This document shows, one piece after another, positions 26,901 through 39,998 of a stretch of 64,000 bases of DNA (position 1 is its first letter; every line of letters starts with the position of its first letter). The stretch comes from Thunnus maccoyii. Its lineage: Eukaryota; Chordata; Actinopteri; Scombriformes; Scombridae. The stretch covers positions 12,534,501 to 12,598,500 of the forward strand of contig NC_056539.1 in assembly GCF_910596095.1 (NCBI RefSeq), read 5' to 3'. Position numbers and translations under genes: made by a program. The notes under the pieces were generated by a model. The model ran no database searches, was not told the origin of the DNA, and saw only the letters and a list, made by a program, of their open reading frames with translations.

Positions 26901-27639
26901 AAACTCACCCACTCATACAGACAAAAAACAAACTGATGGCCTCAGGCAACTTTAAGCAGTTTTGCCCATTAGTGGACACCCACTCATTCAAAACAAAACA
27001 CAACATAAAGGGGAAAGGTGCAGATTTCAGTGAATGGAGGACAAAGACAAACACAGCAGTGGGATGAAGCACATACCTAGTTTACATTTCCTGAAAAGCG
27101 ACAGCGCCAACATTCAGTGAGCAAGTGGAGTGGGTGCATTTGAGAGTATTGTTTCTGAAAATGGCAATATGTTGTATAGTTATTGTAATCCTAATGATTT
27201 TGAGCAACTGAATCTGAAGGTGTTGCTCACTGTAGTGATGAACTCACAGAAAATTATCAGTGACTCTGCAGCTCCTCTCGGCTTTACACAGCTTCATAGC
27301 GAGTTTCAGCTCTTTTTTTAGCTGTCCAGCCCTCTCATCGCTCTCATAGTGTCATTTTCAGCCCTAGCTATTTTTAGTAAAAAAAAGCTTTAAAAACCCA
27401 CTGTATATCCATAGCTGCTGAACCTAGTGGGGCATTTAGCAGCCAGATATTTCCCTCAAGAGTTGATAAAGACCAAAAACAGAGAGTGAATATTGGACTT
27501 AGATTCATCAGGTCGACAGACACACGACTCCAAATGAATGATAATGGTGCTTCGTAACCACTGAAAATTTAAATAAGCAACTGTTTGCTAACAAGTTCAA
27601 AATATCAACTTAATAGGTGATATGACCATGTTGTGTTCA

Positions 27640-28180
27640 CAGCTTGTTTCCGCTGTCCCCAGGCAGTACGTGCTTTGAGCTAAAAGCTCACATCTGCATG
27701 CTAATGTTCTCATAATGACAATGCTAACATGAAGATGTTAAGTAGGTACAAAGATGGTGAAACTAAGATATTCACCATCTTAGTTCAGCATGATAGCATG
27801 CCAACATTTGTTAAATGGCACTAAACACAAATTTCAGTGGCGACTGATGGGAATGTCACCACTTTTGCAAGTATTTGGTAACCTGAAGTATTGGGCAAAT
27901 TAAAAGTTTTACCTGATGATGGCGCTAGAGGAAAGGTTAACAGATCATCGCAGTTATTGCAATTCAACCTGAGTGGGGCATGAATTGTATTGTAGTACCA
28001 AATTTCATAGGAATCCATCTGATAGTTGCGCTAGAGGAAAAGTCATGAGATCGCCAGTGTCATTAGTATGCATCATCTGGGAATCATGAATGTTTGTACA
28101 AAATTTCATTGCAACACATCCAATAGTTGTTGAGATATTTCAGTGTGGGCCAAAGTGGCAGACCGACCAACAAACATTGC
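27640..28180 (+). repeat. Interspersed repeat family B, plus-oriented copy
   Basis: It shares an ordered series of phrases with an inverted copy at 56,117-56,545: the segment with GATGGGAATGTC, the segment with CAAGTATTTGG, and the tail AATAGTTGTTGAGATATTTCAG. Inside, a unit of about 108 bp beginning GCGCTAGAGGAAA occurs twice (from about 27,920 and 28,028). A peptide shared by open frames at 28,090 (plus) and 56,199 (minus) is explained entirely by this repeat. Confidence 0.75.
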
Positions 28181-28651
28181 TATCACTGGAGACAGCCGCT
28201 AGCGTGGCTAAAAACAAAGACTACAGAAAAGCCAGGAAAAAAAATGTGTTGCAGATTGAAATTACTTCTGATCTTGTTAATCATCTCACAGCCCCTCAAA
28301 TTTATCTTGTGACTCCTTCAAGGGACTCATTTTCTCACTCGGTGTGTACAAACATACACTACAAAAAAATAGGTTACACTTCATGTTGCTTGCTCTACAA
28401 TATTATACTGTACAAAAAACAGAAAATGGGTGTGCATAAGGCATCTCATTTTTGTGCATCCATGTGTGTTATACCTGCTTTGCATGCACACCAGTGTGTG
28501 TTCAGGAGTGTGTCCTACAGCCTTACAGTGAGTGCCGTGCTGTGCCCATCTGGCCTTTGGCTGCTTTAGGACCGGGCAGACAGGCAGTCGAGCCCCCACT
28601 GCAGCTGTGACACACACTGACGAGAAGAGCAACCACATTACTTACAGAGGC

Positions 28652-28724
28652 TGTGTGTGTGTGTGTGTGTATGTGTGTGTGTGTGCATGTGTGTGTGTGT
28701 GTGTGTGAATGTATGTGTGTGTGT
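28652..28724. repeat. (TG)n microsatellite, interrupted
   Basis: TG run with several A and C interruptions. Confidence 0.95.
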
Positions 28725-29873
28725 CTAGGCATGCGGACATGTGTTAGATCTTCACTGCAGCCGTGAAAAGGCTGCGTGAGTAATTGTTGCTGCTCAGCTC
28801 ATCTCTCCACGTTGAACTGCCTGCGGGTGAGGAGAACTCAGAGGTGGCATATGTACTTCACTAACAGTGCAGACATATTGAGGAAGTGAGCACATTCATC
28901 ACACCATTAGCATGAATGTACACAAAGAAGCATGTGTGACTGCGGGTATTGTGAGATGCTGATTTGTCCTCTGTGCTATCTGTGCTAGGACAGAAATTAA
29001 ACGACAATGCTGATTGCATGTGTAACATATTGCGCAGGATACATCACAGTACATGTCGAAACCAGATGAGACATCAAAGAAATCTTGTGTACAAGCTGGA
29101 AACATGATGCAATCAAATTTAGTGCCTGCACAAATCTTTCATTAAGGGCTCTGCTAAATTTAATATTCATCTGTGAGGCCACGTCTTCATCTCTGTCCCC
29201 TGTAGTCCCAGTCTGTGACGCAACGTCCTCATCCTCACTACAGTGTCTCCTCAATTACACTGCTCTCTGTAGGTGATGTGTGCGTGACCAGCCTTTTTTT
29301 TTTTTTTTTTACTTTTCCTCCTATGACTTGACGTGCTGTAGCCAGGCAGAGGCAGGATGAGTAATATGCTGGTGCTTCAGTGTTTGCGTGACATATTATT
29401 GTGTGTGTGTATGTGTGTGTGTGTGTAGGCTGGACAGTCCCACACCCGCAGGCTTGGACGAAGGTTGGTGACTCACCAAAGATCAGCCGAAGCAGGAACA
29501 AAAACAAAGTGATATAGAGAAGCGCAGGACTGGAGTAGTGATGACTATGGAGGAGAGGAGAGGAGGGGAGAGGAGAGGAGAGGAGAGTGTCGGATGCCAG
29601 AGGAAAATGAGAAAGGATGGGGGGATGGAGGTCTACAGGGAGCCCGTAGACCCAGAGGGAGGAGGGAAATGTGTGGGCAGAGAGTAGAAGGAGGATGAGG
29701 AGGCAAAGAGGAGACATCTGCCTGCCCCCGTGGACTCATCTATGGGGAGTGAGGAAAGGATGAAGAAGTAAATAAAGACTGAAGAGACCAAAAGGGAAGG
29801 CTAAGCAGCATCCACGGGGACTCTGAGGGAAAGACATAAGCAAGGAGGAAGAGAGGAGACAGCTTGGAGGAAG

Positions 29874-29874
<1 letters not shown>

Positions 29875-29924
<50 letters not shown>
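29875..29924. repeat. (CA)n microsatellite
   Basis: Pure CA run of about 48 bp. Confidence 0.97.
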
Positions 29925-29929
<5 letters not shown>

Positions 29930-32900
29930 TGAAAATCCTTTTGGATGTAGACAAGAGACCATATTTACTGGAGTAAATACAGATACAACTGAGAGGCTCT
30001 GTGAGCATCTAGTATGTGTGTGCGTGATTACACACAATCCTTTCTTACCACAGTGTTTACATAAACAGGAACCAGAGACTGCAGTGGCTACAGGCCTCAA
30101 GCAGCTTCTGACTTCTTGCATTGTGTCAAACTGGTTTGCAAATTGTTGCAGCTAGAATTAGAAAGGTACGTGGCTGAGCAGTTTCCGTTGGGAATAACTA
30201 GTGATTAAACAAAGCAGCTTGGAAGATTCTCCTGTAAATTTCTGTGTTGTGGAGTCTGAACATCATCTTAAAGCTCCCTCGTGGAGTTTTTTTGACCGTT
30301 TGCGGTGCTTTAAAGCAGAGTTTTGATGATGGGTCATGGGGGATGGCAGTGCATATCAGCAGTTACAGTGTAGTGATTGTAATTTGCTCTAATGCACCAA
30401 AGGTAGTGGAAGAGGAAGACTGGAAGGCAATGTAAAAAATGAACAAAGCTGTTTTGCTAATGTTTTATGAAGTAGTAAATGAATTCAACATGAACATATG
30501 CCTTAAAGCATATTGTAGGTTTTTTTTAAGGTAATACAACACTCATTGTGTTGTTTTTCCATTGTAGGATGTCTCCTGAAGCGTTATTTGTGGGAGGTTT
30601 ATGTTTATGTTTGGATGATATTTATGTATTTATTTATGTATTTATGCTGTTAGATGATGAATGTTTGGTTTGTTGTTAGTTAATGTGTCTGTATAATTCC
30701 ATGAGGGATGATTCGTGTAAATGACCTGACATGTAAATGAAGCCATTCATTCATTCATTTATTTTTTTTTTTTTTCAGAGACAAAACGCTCACAATAAAC
30801 CTACACCAGAAATATAAAGCCATTACACTTTTCAGTCAGACTGCTGAAGCCTCATTTTAGCGTCATCTGAACTTTACAATAAATGTTTGCATTGAAGATG
30901 CAAACAATCACCATTATTCAAATAAATTAGTTGTTTGCCATGAAACCCTGACATGATACTGTGCGATTTCATTTCACAGTATCATGTTTACAATGAAACT
31001 AGGAATAGAAAAGGCTGTAGAAAATCTATATAAAACTGCTTTTACTTGTCTTAAATATTATTGAGTAGATTTAGGATTATTTGGGTTTAATAAAACCAGT
31101 AGTCTATATAAGAGAAGAAGAAAACAGTTCCTGATTTTAATACCTATCAAGTGATCCCTTCTGCAATTCAGTGAAGACCATCTTTGCTTTATCGACAACT
31201 TTCTTACCGGAAGGGTTGTGATGGAAAAGAAACTCAATGCAAACTTAAATATTTTCCTAAATGAGATGTCATGGTATAACCATAACTGTAGGGCTGCTTT
31301 CTAATTATAGTTTTTCCAAAAAGTTCAATACAATGTTTCATCAACAATCTACTCAAAAGAGAAAATAATTGATTTTTTATTGCAGTCAAAAAAACATGAA
31401 AATGCAACTCAGTCATATTAACAAAGTATATCTTATTGGTTTCCTTCCATCCCTGCCACAAATATTACAGCAATTTGATGTTTGAATACCTGTAAAGCTG
31501 CATTTAGATCCTCACATGAATCCTGAAGGCTCCACTGAAACCCATTCAAATAACCTTCTCTGAGGCAGCTCCATTATACTTTGGACTTTGACTTTGGCAA
31601 CCACAAATAGCCAAAACTAAATCAGTAATAAATCTATTTCAGTAATAGATTTAAAAATAAATTTAAAAAGCTAATATATGGTGGCCAGTTTCTGTTTTCT
31701 CAGATTTTCTGTCCATCACATCACCTGTCACAGCTACGGTCAGCCCTGCAGCGACAGAAAAAAAAAAAACATCCAACCCTTCAAGGATCAAGGATCTGAC
31801 CTGCGCACACTTTACTTCTTTTTTTTTTTACTACAACACACACGCAAAAAAAGTGTTAAATAAAACTGACTGCAAGCCGCGTGTTTCAGGGTCAGTGTCA
31901 GTCCTGTTACAGCGAGAGGTCAGCGCCACACTTGAGAGACGGTCCCTAGCCTTTTAGAGTTGAGGGTCAACGCCTCCCAAAAGGGATGTGGAATATCTCC
32001 CTAACTCTGCACACATCGCTGAGTCACATGAATAAACCCAGCAGCTCCCTGCCAATGTCAGGGACACACAGGGCATATAAACACCCACAGCGACAGCAGG
32101 GGGGAGGAACCAAGACAGACACACATTTGTGACAGATCTGCAATTAAACACAAATATACAAATACAAATATCGCATTTCATTCTTTCTGCATAAGTGCAC
32201 AAGTCTGCAGTTGACAGCGGGACGGGTGAGCTGAGCTTGACAGATCCGGAGCCACGGGAGACTTCAATGAAATGATAAATAATTGATTGTTGCCTGGCAA
32301 TAAGAAAGTAGCAGGTGTGTATGTGAATGCAGCTCATAGTACATGATTACTATGTAGATACATGACTCCAGCTCAGGCCGGCACAGTATGAATTCATTAA
32401 TTAAGTCAAGGCTTCAGGACTAAACCAAACCCTCCAGATGAGAGTACATCCCCCTGCTAGGTTAGCTAATTAAATCACAGCAGATATTTATAAGACAGTC
32501 ATAAAGTTGAATTAATGTTTAAAGGATGTATGTATGTAGAAAGAATGAGCACAAGATATATGGTAGCGTTAGAGAAAGGAGGGAGACACTGAACTGAAAA
32601 CCTGTTATCATACTTGAGAGAAAGGTTGCACTGTTGTGGGTGACAGAAACATAAATGGAATTAAATAGTACATGAAACATGGCTGCAGCTCAAGCATAAT
32701 ACACAACAGCTGAGATCATCCATCAAACAAAGCTTTTAGCCCCCGAACGAGCTGAGGCAGCAAATGAAGGTGCAGGTGAAAATCAGTCACAGATTGGTGC
32801 TTCGATAAAGCTGAGGTTTGCAGAAATGAGGTGAGCAAGGAGAGCGGCCACGAAGGAGGAGGAACGAAGGATACATAAACTGCAGGGATCACCGATGCAA

Positions 32901-34783
32901 CAGAATAAACAGCCAGAGTAAAGAGCAAATTAAATTCTATTTTAATGACACAACCTCGCTGTCACGTCAAAAACTATTTGTCCAGTGCTGTAACAGACTG
33001 GCAGCTCCAGGTCATCATCATCCTTGTCTCTCTCACTTCCTCCCTCTCTCTCTTTCTCTCTCACACACACACAAGTCTGAGCAGATGTTGCATTTATTAA
33101 GAATGGCTTTGAATATTGCACCACTATAAAAAGACTGTAAACAAATATGATTCCTTATTTGCATCACACTGACTTGACACAATCTTACCAACAACACACA
33201 GCTGGATGTTTATTTCCAAGCAACATGAAATCACAGATGATATTAAATCAGATGGGTGGAGCATTAACTTTAATATCCGGACACACAAAGATTCAGAGCT
33301 CAGCTGTGTGGAGAGGATGGCGTGCTGCTTGCACACAGGGGAACTGACAACAAAATACTTATTAGGTTTAAATGAAGTATAGTCACTGGGTTTCGCCTTT
33401 AATTGCCTCTTTCTTTATTTGACATGCACATTTTGCAGTATATGCATGACACAGTTATTATTTTGCCAGCGGCTGCACAAACCTCTGCCATGAGTAAAGC
33501 AACAAGCTTGACAATCTGCTCAGTGGGACTTCATCAGTGCAGGTTCTTGTTTCTCGCTGCCAACAGTGTTTGTCTGAAGTTGGCAGGAAGAAGCAGCTTC
33601 TCCAGTGAATGTAAATTACTTATGGATTCATTTTTTTACTCATATGGCTCCTATACATGTGGCTTGATGACCTCACTTTTTTTAAATGGTGTGAAATTGA
33701 GATGCTCGGCCTCTGCCAATGCAAATTCAAAGAACTCATCGCTGTATTATTATTTGCACCATCTGCTCTCGCTGATACACAAGGCGAACAGGCCTTCCGC
33801 AGGGATTTACACTGCACCTCTGCAGTTAAACACGCTAAAATTACACTCGTCATTTCTGCCCCCGACAGACTCAGTGTCTCACCCGCCTGCTGTCAAAAGA
33901 TACAGTCAACTGAATTTATTTTTTAATAGCCTATACCATGCAAAAGGAAAGACTTTTTGCACACTGTCAGCACTGATTTTGCTGCCTCCCCATCCGCTAT
34001 TTAAACTACAAACAGCTTATTTTGCATGGTCCGTGTTATCTTTTATAAACATTTTTTTTATATTTCTTGTATTATATCTTCATTTGTATTTTATGCATCT
34101 TGACACGTATTGTTTGTCTCATTTTAAGGACACTTGTGTCAATTATTAATGTAGCAACTGTCTCAGGTGTTTGATATTTGGCTTCCCATCTGATTGGTTG
34201 ATAAGCCAGTGGCTCTAGGATAAAAATGTTGCTCTTTCATTTTGTGAATTTGAAAAAAATTACAAAATTGTCTTAAAGGGCATTACAGTCTGTACAAGTT
34301 ATGACACCCTCTATCCGTAGATCTTCGATTTGGAAAAAACAGAATATCACCCAAAAAAACAGGAAACAAAAGGAGAAAACTCAGGAGGAATAAAAGAAGT
34401 CATCTTCTAGGACAGACATGCAAAAGGTGTAGTACAATCTGGAGAAACAGTATTACAATATTGAGTAAATAGTGTCACGTGATGATGAAACACATAGGGA
34501 AATAAAACAGATCTTCCCTGCTTGCTTATGTAACATATGCCTCTTGCATGTTACATTAAATACATTAGTTGTGCTTTAAATGGTCACTATGTCTAACAGC
34601 AAAATCTTTTAATATAGAATATATCGGTTACTTTATTTAATAGTTGTAAGGTGTACATATTTGTGTTATTTTCATTATTTTATGCTGTTATCTTTTAATA
34701 TAATAATATTTAATATTAATACTTGGCTACATAGTATCCAAGGTAACGATGCAGCTATAAAGCCCATCGCCGGGGAACAAGTC

Positions 34784-35230
34784 AGACCGGGCTTGTATCC
34801 CTCAGGTGAGTGTGTGACTATTAAATGGAAACCTGTAAATAATAATGTATAGCTGACCTGAGACAGACTTTGTTACTAATTATAACTATATTGACATTCA
34901 GAGTGATTATCTATGTGAACTGATTCATCTGTATCAATAGTGTGTTTGTGTAATCTGTAATATAGTGAGTTTTTGATCCTGGTCAAGGTTAGACCATTGG
35001 CCCTGTAATTTGTTATTTAACGGTTAATAAGCTTTGTCACAGAAATAATTCATTAGTATTGTAAGTTTCCTTTGATTATGATTTTATTTATGTTAAATAG
35101 TTTTACTGAGACCGGGCTTGTATCCCTCAGATCCCGAAGTGCTTGTAAGCAATAAACAGACATCATTGAATCGACATCAGAGCTGTCTGGGTGTCTTCGT
35201 TGGAGTCAACTGATGTTACTAACTGTCAGC
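34784..35230 (+). repeat. Possible decayed LTR-like fragment with internal 22-bp direct repeat
   Basis: An identical 22-bp sequence (starting AGACCGGGCTTG, ending CCCTCAG) occurs at 34,784-34,805 and 35,109-35,130. The first copy is followed by the splice-donor-like GTGAGT. The second ends in a pyrimidine-rich CTCAG like an acceptor, then an AATAAA at about 35,150 and text resembling the end of an LTR. No matching terminal copy, primer-binding site or polymerase frame was found, so the class is uncertain. Confidence 0.3.
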
Positions 35231-38200
35231 CATTAGTCCACCATCATCACAACACAACGCAGAGACTGTAGGCTGCCACTATTATCAGCAATATAAAGGA
35301 AACTTAACGGGGGCATTATAAACTGTACGTAGGTAGGTCAGAAGTCAGGTTTGGCTGCAGAACCACTAGACCCAGTCCTCCCAAGGACACTTTGACAAGG
35401 ACACATGGAGATGATGAGCACATGTGCAGAAGATGAGTCTTGCTGTTTGTTTAGGCTCAAGCATAGGTTCCCATGTTCCTCTCTCTGTTTGCTGGCCGGT
35501 GTGCCACCGAGGGAGCCAATGAGCAATGTGAAGCCCAGCCAAGCGCTTGATCTGCAGCCCACAACATAATGGTAGAGCAAGTCTGGGCACACAGCCAGGA
35601 CTCGAACAAAGTGCCTGGCTGTCAGGGCCACCCTGTGTACGCTCCAGAGGCTGGCTGTAGGTGGGCTTTTCTGTTGTCCCTTTAAGAACGAGTATGTGAA
35701 TAGACATGGGTAACATTTGGGACGTGTGTGAGTTTAAGCTTGTGTGTGTTTGGAGTGAACTGAGATCATCAGTTGTGCATTTAACACTGAATATAAGTGA
35801 GGGATATATTGATTACTCTTTCAGCTCAATTTTTGGATGGTAGTGCCCTTTAAATGTGTGTGTGACAATATGCGAATGTGTGTGTCCAGACAGAGCCATC
35901 TGTTCCACTCTATAGATTTAACGTTTATTGTCAACACTGGAGTCCTACATGTCTGCTTTTGCAAAGTTAAATTATGTGCGACCGTGCCAGTAAAACTAAC
36001 AGAATAAAAATTTAAAAGGTTGAACTGAGAGAATGTATGAGTGGATTTTAGCCAACACTTACAAAGTAACTTGGGTAAATCTGTACGAGCTTCTTCCTGG
36101 AGGCGATTGTAGAATAAATCTACATCGCTTTACTCACAGACTCCAAACAAGAACTTTTTCAGAGGGAGGGTTCAGACAAACAGCCCATATTTACTCGCCA
36201 GGCTGGATCCTCTGCTCCCATTTTATCAGACGGTAATGACAGAACTGTCTGTAGTTGTCACCCAGAGAAACACAGCAGCCTTGATTAATCCACCTCTTCT
36301 CTCCTCTGTTCTCCTAATCCAATCTCAAGTCCACTCAGTCTCTTTTTTTCCCCTCAATCTTAACAAATGGACTGTCCATTCCAGAGAGAGACAGAGAGAG
36401 AAAGATAGAGAGAGAGGGAGAGGGTCGAGGACTTACAGAAAACAAAACGATGTCAGAGTCAGCTATTGATGAATCCCTGAAGGCAGCGAGCAAGCCTGGG
36501 CTGCAGAGAGATGGAAGAAAAGAGAGATATCAGGTGGGAGACACAAGGGGAGGGAAAAAATAACTCCACTGTGCGAGGCCAGTCGTCTCTAAAAGTGAGT
36601 GTGGCTGAGGAATGGTGTGGAAAATGTGATCACAGTTTCAATTTGAAGCTGTCAGGAGTAAATAAGGAGTATGTGGCTGGAAGGCATAGAGGGTAGGATT
36701 ACTGAACCCCGCTTTGCTGCAGCTCATTTCCACCTTTGCTACAAAAAAAACCTAAAGAGTGAGAGACTTTAAACTGCTTAACGCCAGCAGGAGGGAGGAT
36801 AAGCCAACAAATATATACGCATATAGATCCAGTATTTAAAAATTCCAAATTCCAAATACATTGCGATGAAAACTCATGAGCTATAGATGTGGATTATGAG
36901 GAGAACTCTGCATCTTCTCAGACTTGTGCATCTGCGTTTCTTCTTTCAGAGACTCAGCTGCAGAGAGTGATGTCACTTTCTTAGCCAAGACAAAAATAAC
37001 TTCAACTCAGATGTAAAATATGCAGCCTGTAGAACGTGTCACTAGGGATTATGGGAACTCGGTTGTAGTGATATTGAGCTGCAAGTTAGAAATCATCAGA
37101 GTGCTTAGTGAGGAGGCAGGAAAAGTTGAGGAGAAAAGCATTTCTCTGTTACAATTTTGGTCTTTACTCTCAGCAAATTTTTTTGTTCCTCATATTTGAA
37201 TGAGTGAGGTCAAGCGTGATGTAAAAATGCACATACATAATCGGGCATTAACATAGCGCTTGCATGCGAACACACACAGCTGGAAGCAGCAGTTGCTCAT
37301 AAAGACTCCCCTGAGCTTTCTATCACATCTATTTAGGCTTATTCAGATAAGCATGCTATATCAAAAAAAGAGAATAAAAAAAGAAAGGAAAACGTCCCCA
37401 AACTACATTATACAGTAAGCAACATCCCCAGTGAACATAAACTATCTTCAGCCTCTGGCCATGTTTGCTTCACATATGCGATAACAAGAAAAGCATTTTA
37501 TTTCCTGTTTGTTGGTAAAACATATGTAACGTGGAAATAACAATGAACTGCAGGCAGTAAAAAAAAATATATAGGAAAAACACGTTATAGAAATCTCTAA
37601 CTGCAAACTTCACTTGGAGCCTTGATTACAGTTCTGGTACCTTTATTGAAAGATAAGTGGTTATGTGTGTGTATATGTGTGTCGCCCATATTTAATGTGG
37701 CATCAGATCAGTGAGTTCACACAATAGCCTCCCACATCGTATGCAGATTGAGGCACAGCAGAGGATAGTGGGTGGATTAGAAAACTCTGGGGTTATGTTT
37801 CTCTTTACTGTGGTTTCCAGACAGTTTTAACAGCTCAGACAAGAGGAATCCAAATCACTGCAGATGATACAAGTGAATGAACCATAGTAGATACAATAAA
37901 AACCAATTAGATGGACACAAAGGAAGACATTTTCCATGCTGCGGCTTTACTGGAGTGAAAAAAAGTGTTATCAGTAAGTGTACATTTCAGAAATTGGATT
38001 TTTTTAAAATTTACTTAAAGAGAGCAGAGAGATCATGTTCTCCCAATGGCCTCCACTGCTTTACTCACACAATGTACTGCTGCAATTGATATATATATGT
38101 GGCTATATTTATATGCACAACAGGAAAAGTATTCATGAACCCTCAATGGAGTGCACAAGCTTTCTCATTTGCATATGACACACACACACCGATGGTCAGA

Positions 38201-39733
38201 AATATCTGTGACCGGCTGATTTTTTCTTGCTGACCACTGCTCGGTTTTGCTTTAAGCTTGTTAGAGCTCAGGCCAGGAGAGCCGATTAGGATGGGTGGCC
38301 AGTTGAGTTAAGCTGAGCGCTGCCTGCAATGCACACAGTTCACATAAACAGCAGTACAAAATGTCAGGAAGCAAGAGGGAGAGATAGAGAGTGCACAGGG
38401 AGGGGGTTGTGGTGGTGGGGATTACAGAGTGGAAAAAGATGAGAAGTCCACCCCTATAAATCAACACTTATGCAACTACTAAAGGTGCATATAGAAGGCA
38501 TCTCAGCAGGATGCTGCGACAAACTAAACTCAGGTCGATGAGTCAACTGGTGGTGGTTTGGTATGACGTTATTTCAGGCTGGTATCAAAGCCACAAATAC
38601 ATGTCATAGAGAGATAGGGGTAAAGACGAAAAAAGGTGTTTGCATTGTACTCCCACTCTCTCTCTCTCTCTCTCTCTCTCTGTTACCACATTGTTCTCAT
38701 TTCCTGCTTATTCTTAGACCTGTCAAATGGCCTCTGCTTTGGTGCCTCCAGGTATCAGAGGACAACCTCATACCCAGTAGTTCATCAGTCCTGCTCGCAT
38801 GCCTCTGGCTGCTCTCTTCATGCTTTTTATGTTATGTAAGGAGGCTGGAGCCAAGCAGCACATCTACAGTTGCCAAGTTATGTTCCTGCTACGAATGCTA
38901 CTCTGACGCCACATTCCTCTTTTTCTCTATACAGGCCAGTTTTCAAAAGCACACACTCACCCCTAACAAGTCTCTGCTCATTCTGGATGAAACCTTCTTT
39001 GCACTTTTGTGTGGCATGCCTCCCTTCTGTCCTCTTTTCCAACACAAGATATTCAAATTCAAATAATAAAACACTGTGGCAGAGCTGACACTCTTTTTCT
39101 AAAGCTCCATCAGCGTGGGTGCACAGGCAATGAAGAGGCCAAATGGGCTATTGCCCTTCATGGCCTTGCACAGTTAAATCAATCATACTGCTGAAAAACC
39201 TTTTGAAGGATCGAGGTATAAACTCACTGTGGCCAATAACCAGTAGCCAGACAGCCAAGGTGAGGAGAAATGAAAACCTAAATGCTGCAGTCTCCAGACA
39301 GCAGAGTTTCCAAACAAATATGTTGCAAAAACAGCACGTCTGGGTGGAGATGTTATTTTCTGAGGCCTGAGGCCCTTAGAGTTGTCTCAACCTTGAAGTG
39401 CTGCTGAGGCTATGAGGTGTTACCTCCTGGTTTAATTTCCTGTTGCATCACCAGTCACAGATATCATCAACACCGACAGCAGCCTGAGGAGGTCTGCAGG
39501 ACACATTAATATAGAACTTTAATCAATAAAACACACGTATGAGCACAAACCCAGTGATCTACATCTTACATACACCCATTCGAGTCAAAATCTATTGCAA
39601 AATCTTGTCTCTGTGTCATTGTTTGCTCTGCAGCCATAAGGGAAATTCATATTTGAAATGAGCTGAATCGCTGATAGGAAAGTGTCCAACAAACTACACT
39701 CTCGCAGCCACGGAGCATGTACCTTTACCTTTG
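35231..39733. other. Gene-free stretch
   Basis: No exon supported. It includes GA-rich runs near 36,386-36,425 and a CT microsatellite at 38,655-38,682. The 39,080-39,250 piece is repeat-free and motif-dense and could be regulatory. Open frames at 35,366-35,716 (minus) and 38,563-39,066 (plus) match no family I know. Confidence 0.45.
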
Positions 39734-39737
39734 GTGT

Positions 39738-39816
<79 letters not shown>
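39734..39816. repeat. (TG)n microsatellite, about 83 bp
   Basis: Almost pure TG. Histidine-threonine frames on the opposite strand are its translation. Confidence 0.97.
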
Positions 39817-39817
<1 letters not shown>

Positions 39818-39917
39818 AGAGAAACTCTGAACAAGGACTGCAGTAATTCTGTCTGAAAAGATGACAAATCTCATTTGTGCCACTGGGCACATCAAAGACG
39901 CAGGTTTTGGATTTGAC

Positions 39918-39941
39918 TGTGTGTGTGTGTATGTGTGTGTA

Positions 39942-39981
<40 letters not shown>

Positions 39982-39998
39982 TGTGTGTGAGCGTGTGT
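39918..39998. repeat. (TG)n microsatellite, second of a pair
   Basis: Interrupted TG run about 100 bp downstream of the previous one. Confidence 0.97.

Larger units (their letters stand above)
22413..27639. other. Gene-free stretch with scattered repeats
   Basis: No exon supported. It is AT-rich from 22,560 to 22,860, followed by a repeat at about 22,974-23,410, a tRNA-like fragment at 23,875-23,995, a short (AAAAT)n run at about 25,916-25,938 and a short (AAC)n run at about 26,738-26,757. Confidence 0.45.
28181..34739. other. Gene-free stretch with microsatellites
   Basis: No exon supported. It contains TG runs (28,652-28,724; about 29,399-29,427), a T run at about 29,294-29,311, a GGAGA purine tract (29,550-29,588), a CA run (29,875-29,924) and a hairpin at 30,951-30,987. 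A fragment at about 30,825-30,900 resembles the interior of the TTAA-type element at 61,278. The 248-codon frame at 33,403-34,149 is treated under findings. Confidence 0.45.

Noticed and set aside
28090..28569. 159-codon frame that shares a peptide (PIVVEIFQCG) with a frame at 55,894-56,199
   Set aside because: The shared peptide comes from two copies of the same interspersed repeat and is not evidence of a protein family.
35366..35716. 116-codon proline- and cysteine-rich frame on the minus strand
   Set aside because: Overlaps another equally long frame on the same strand; neither has motifs or splice context.
38563..39066. 167-codon frame
   Set aside because: Begins in a CT repeat, has no domain, and its composition is like noncoding DNA.
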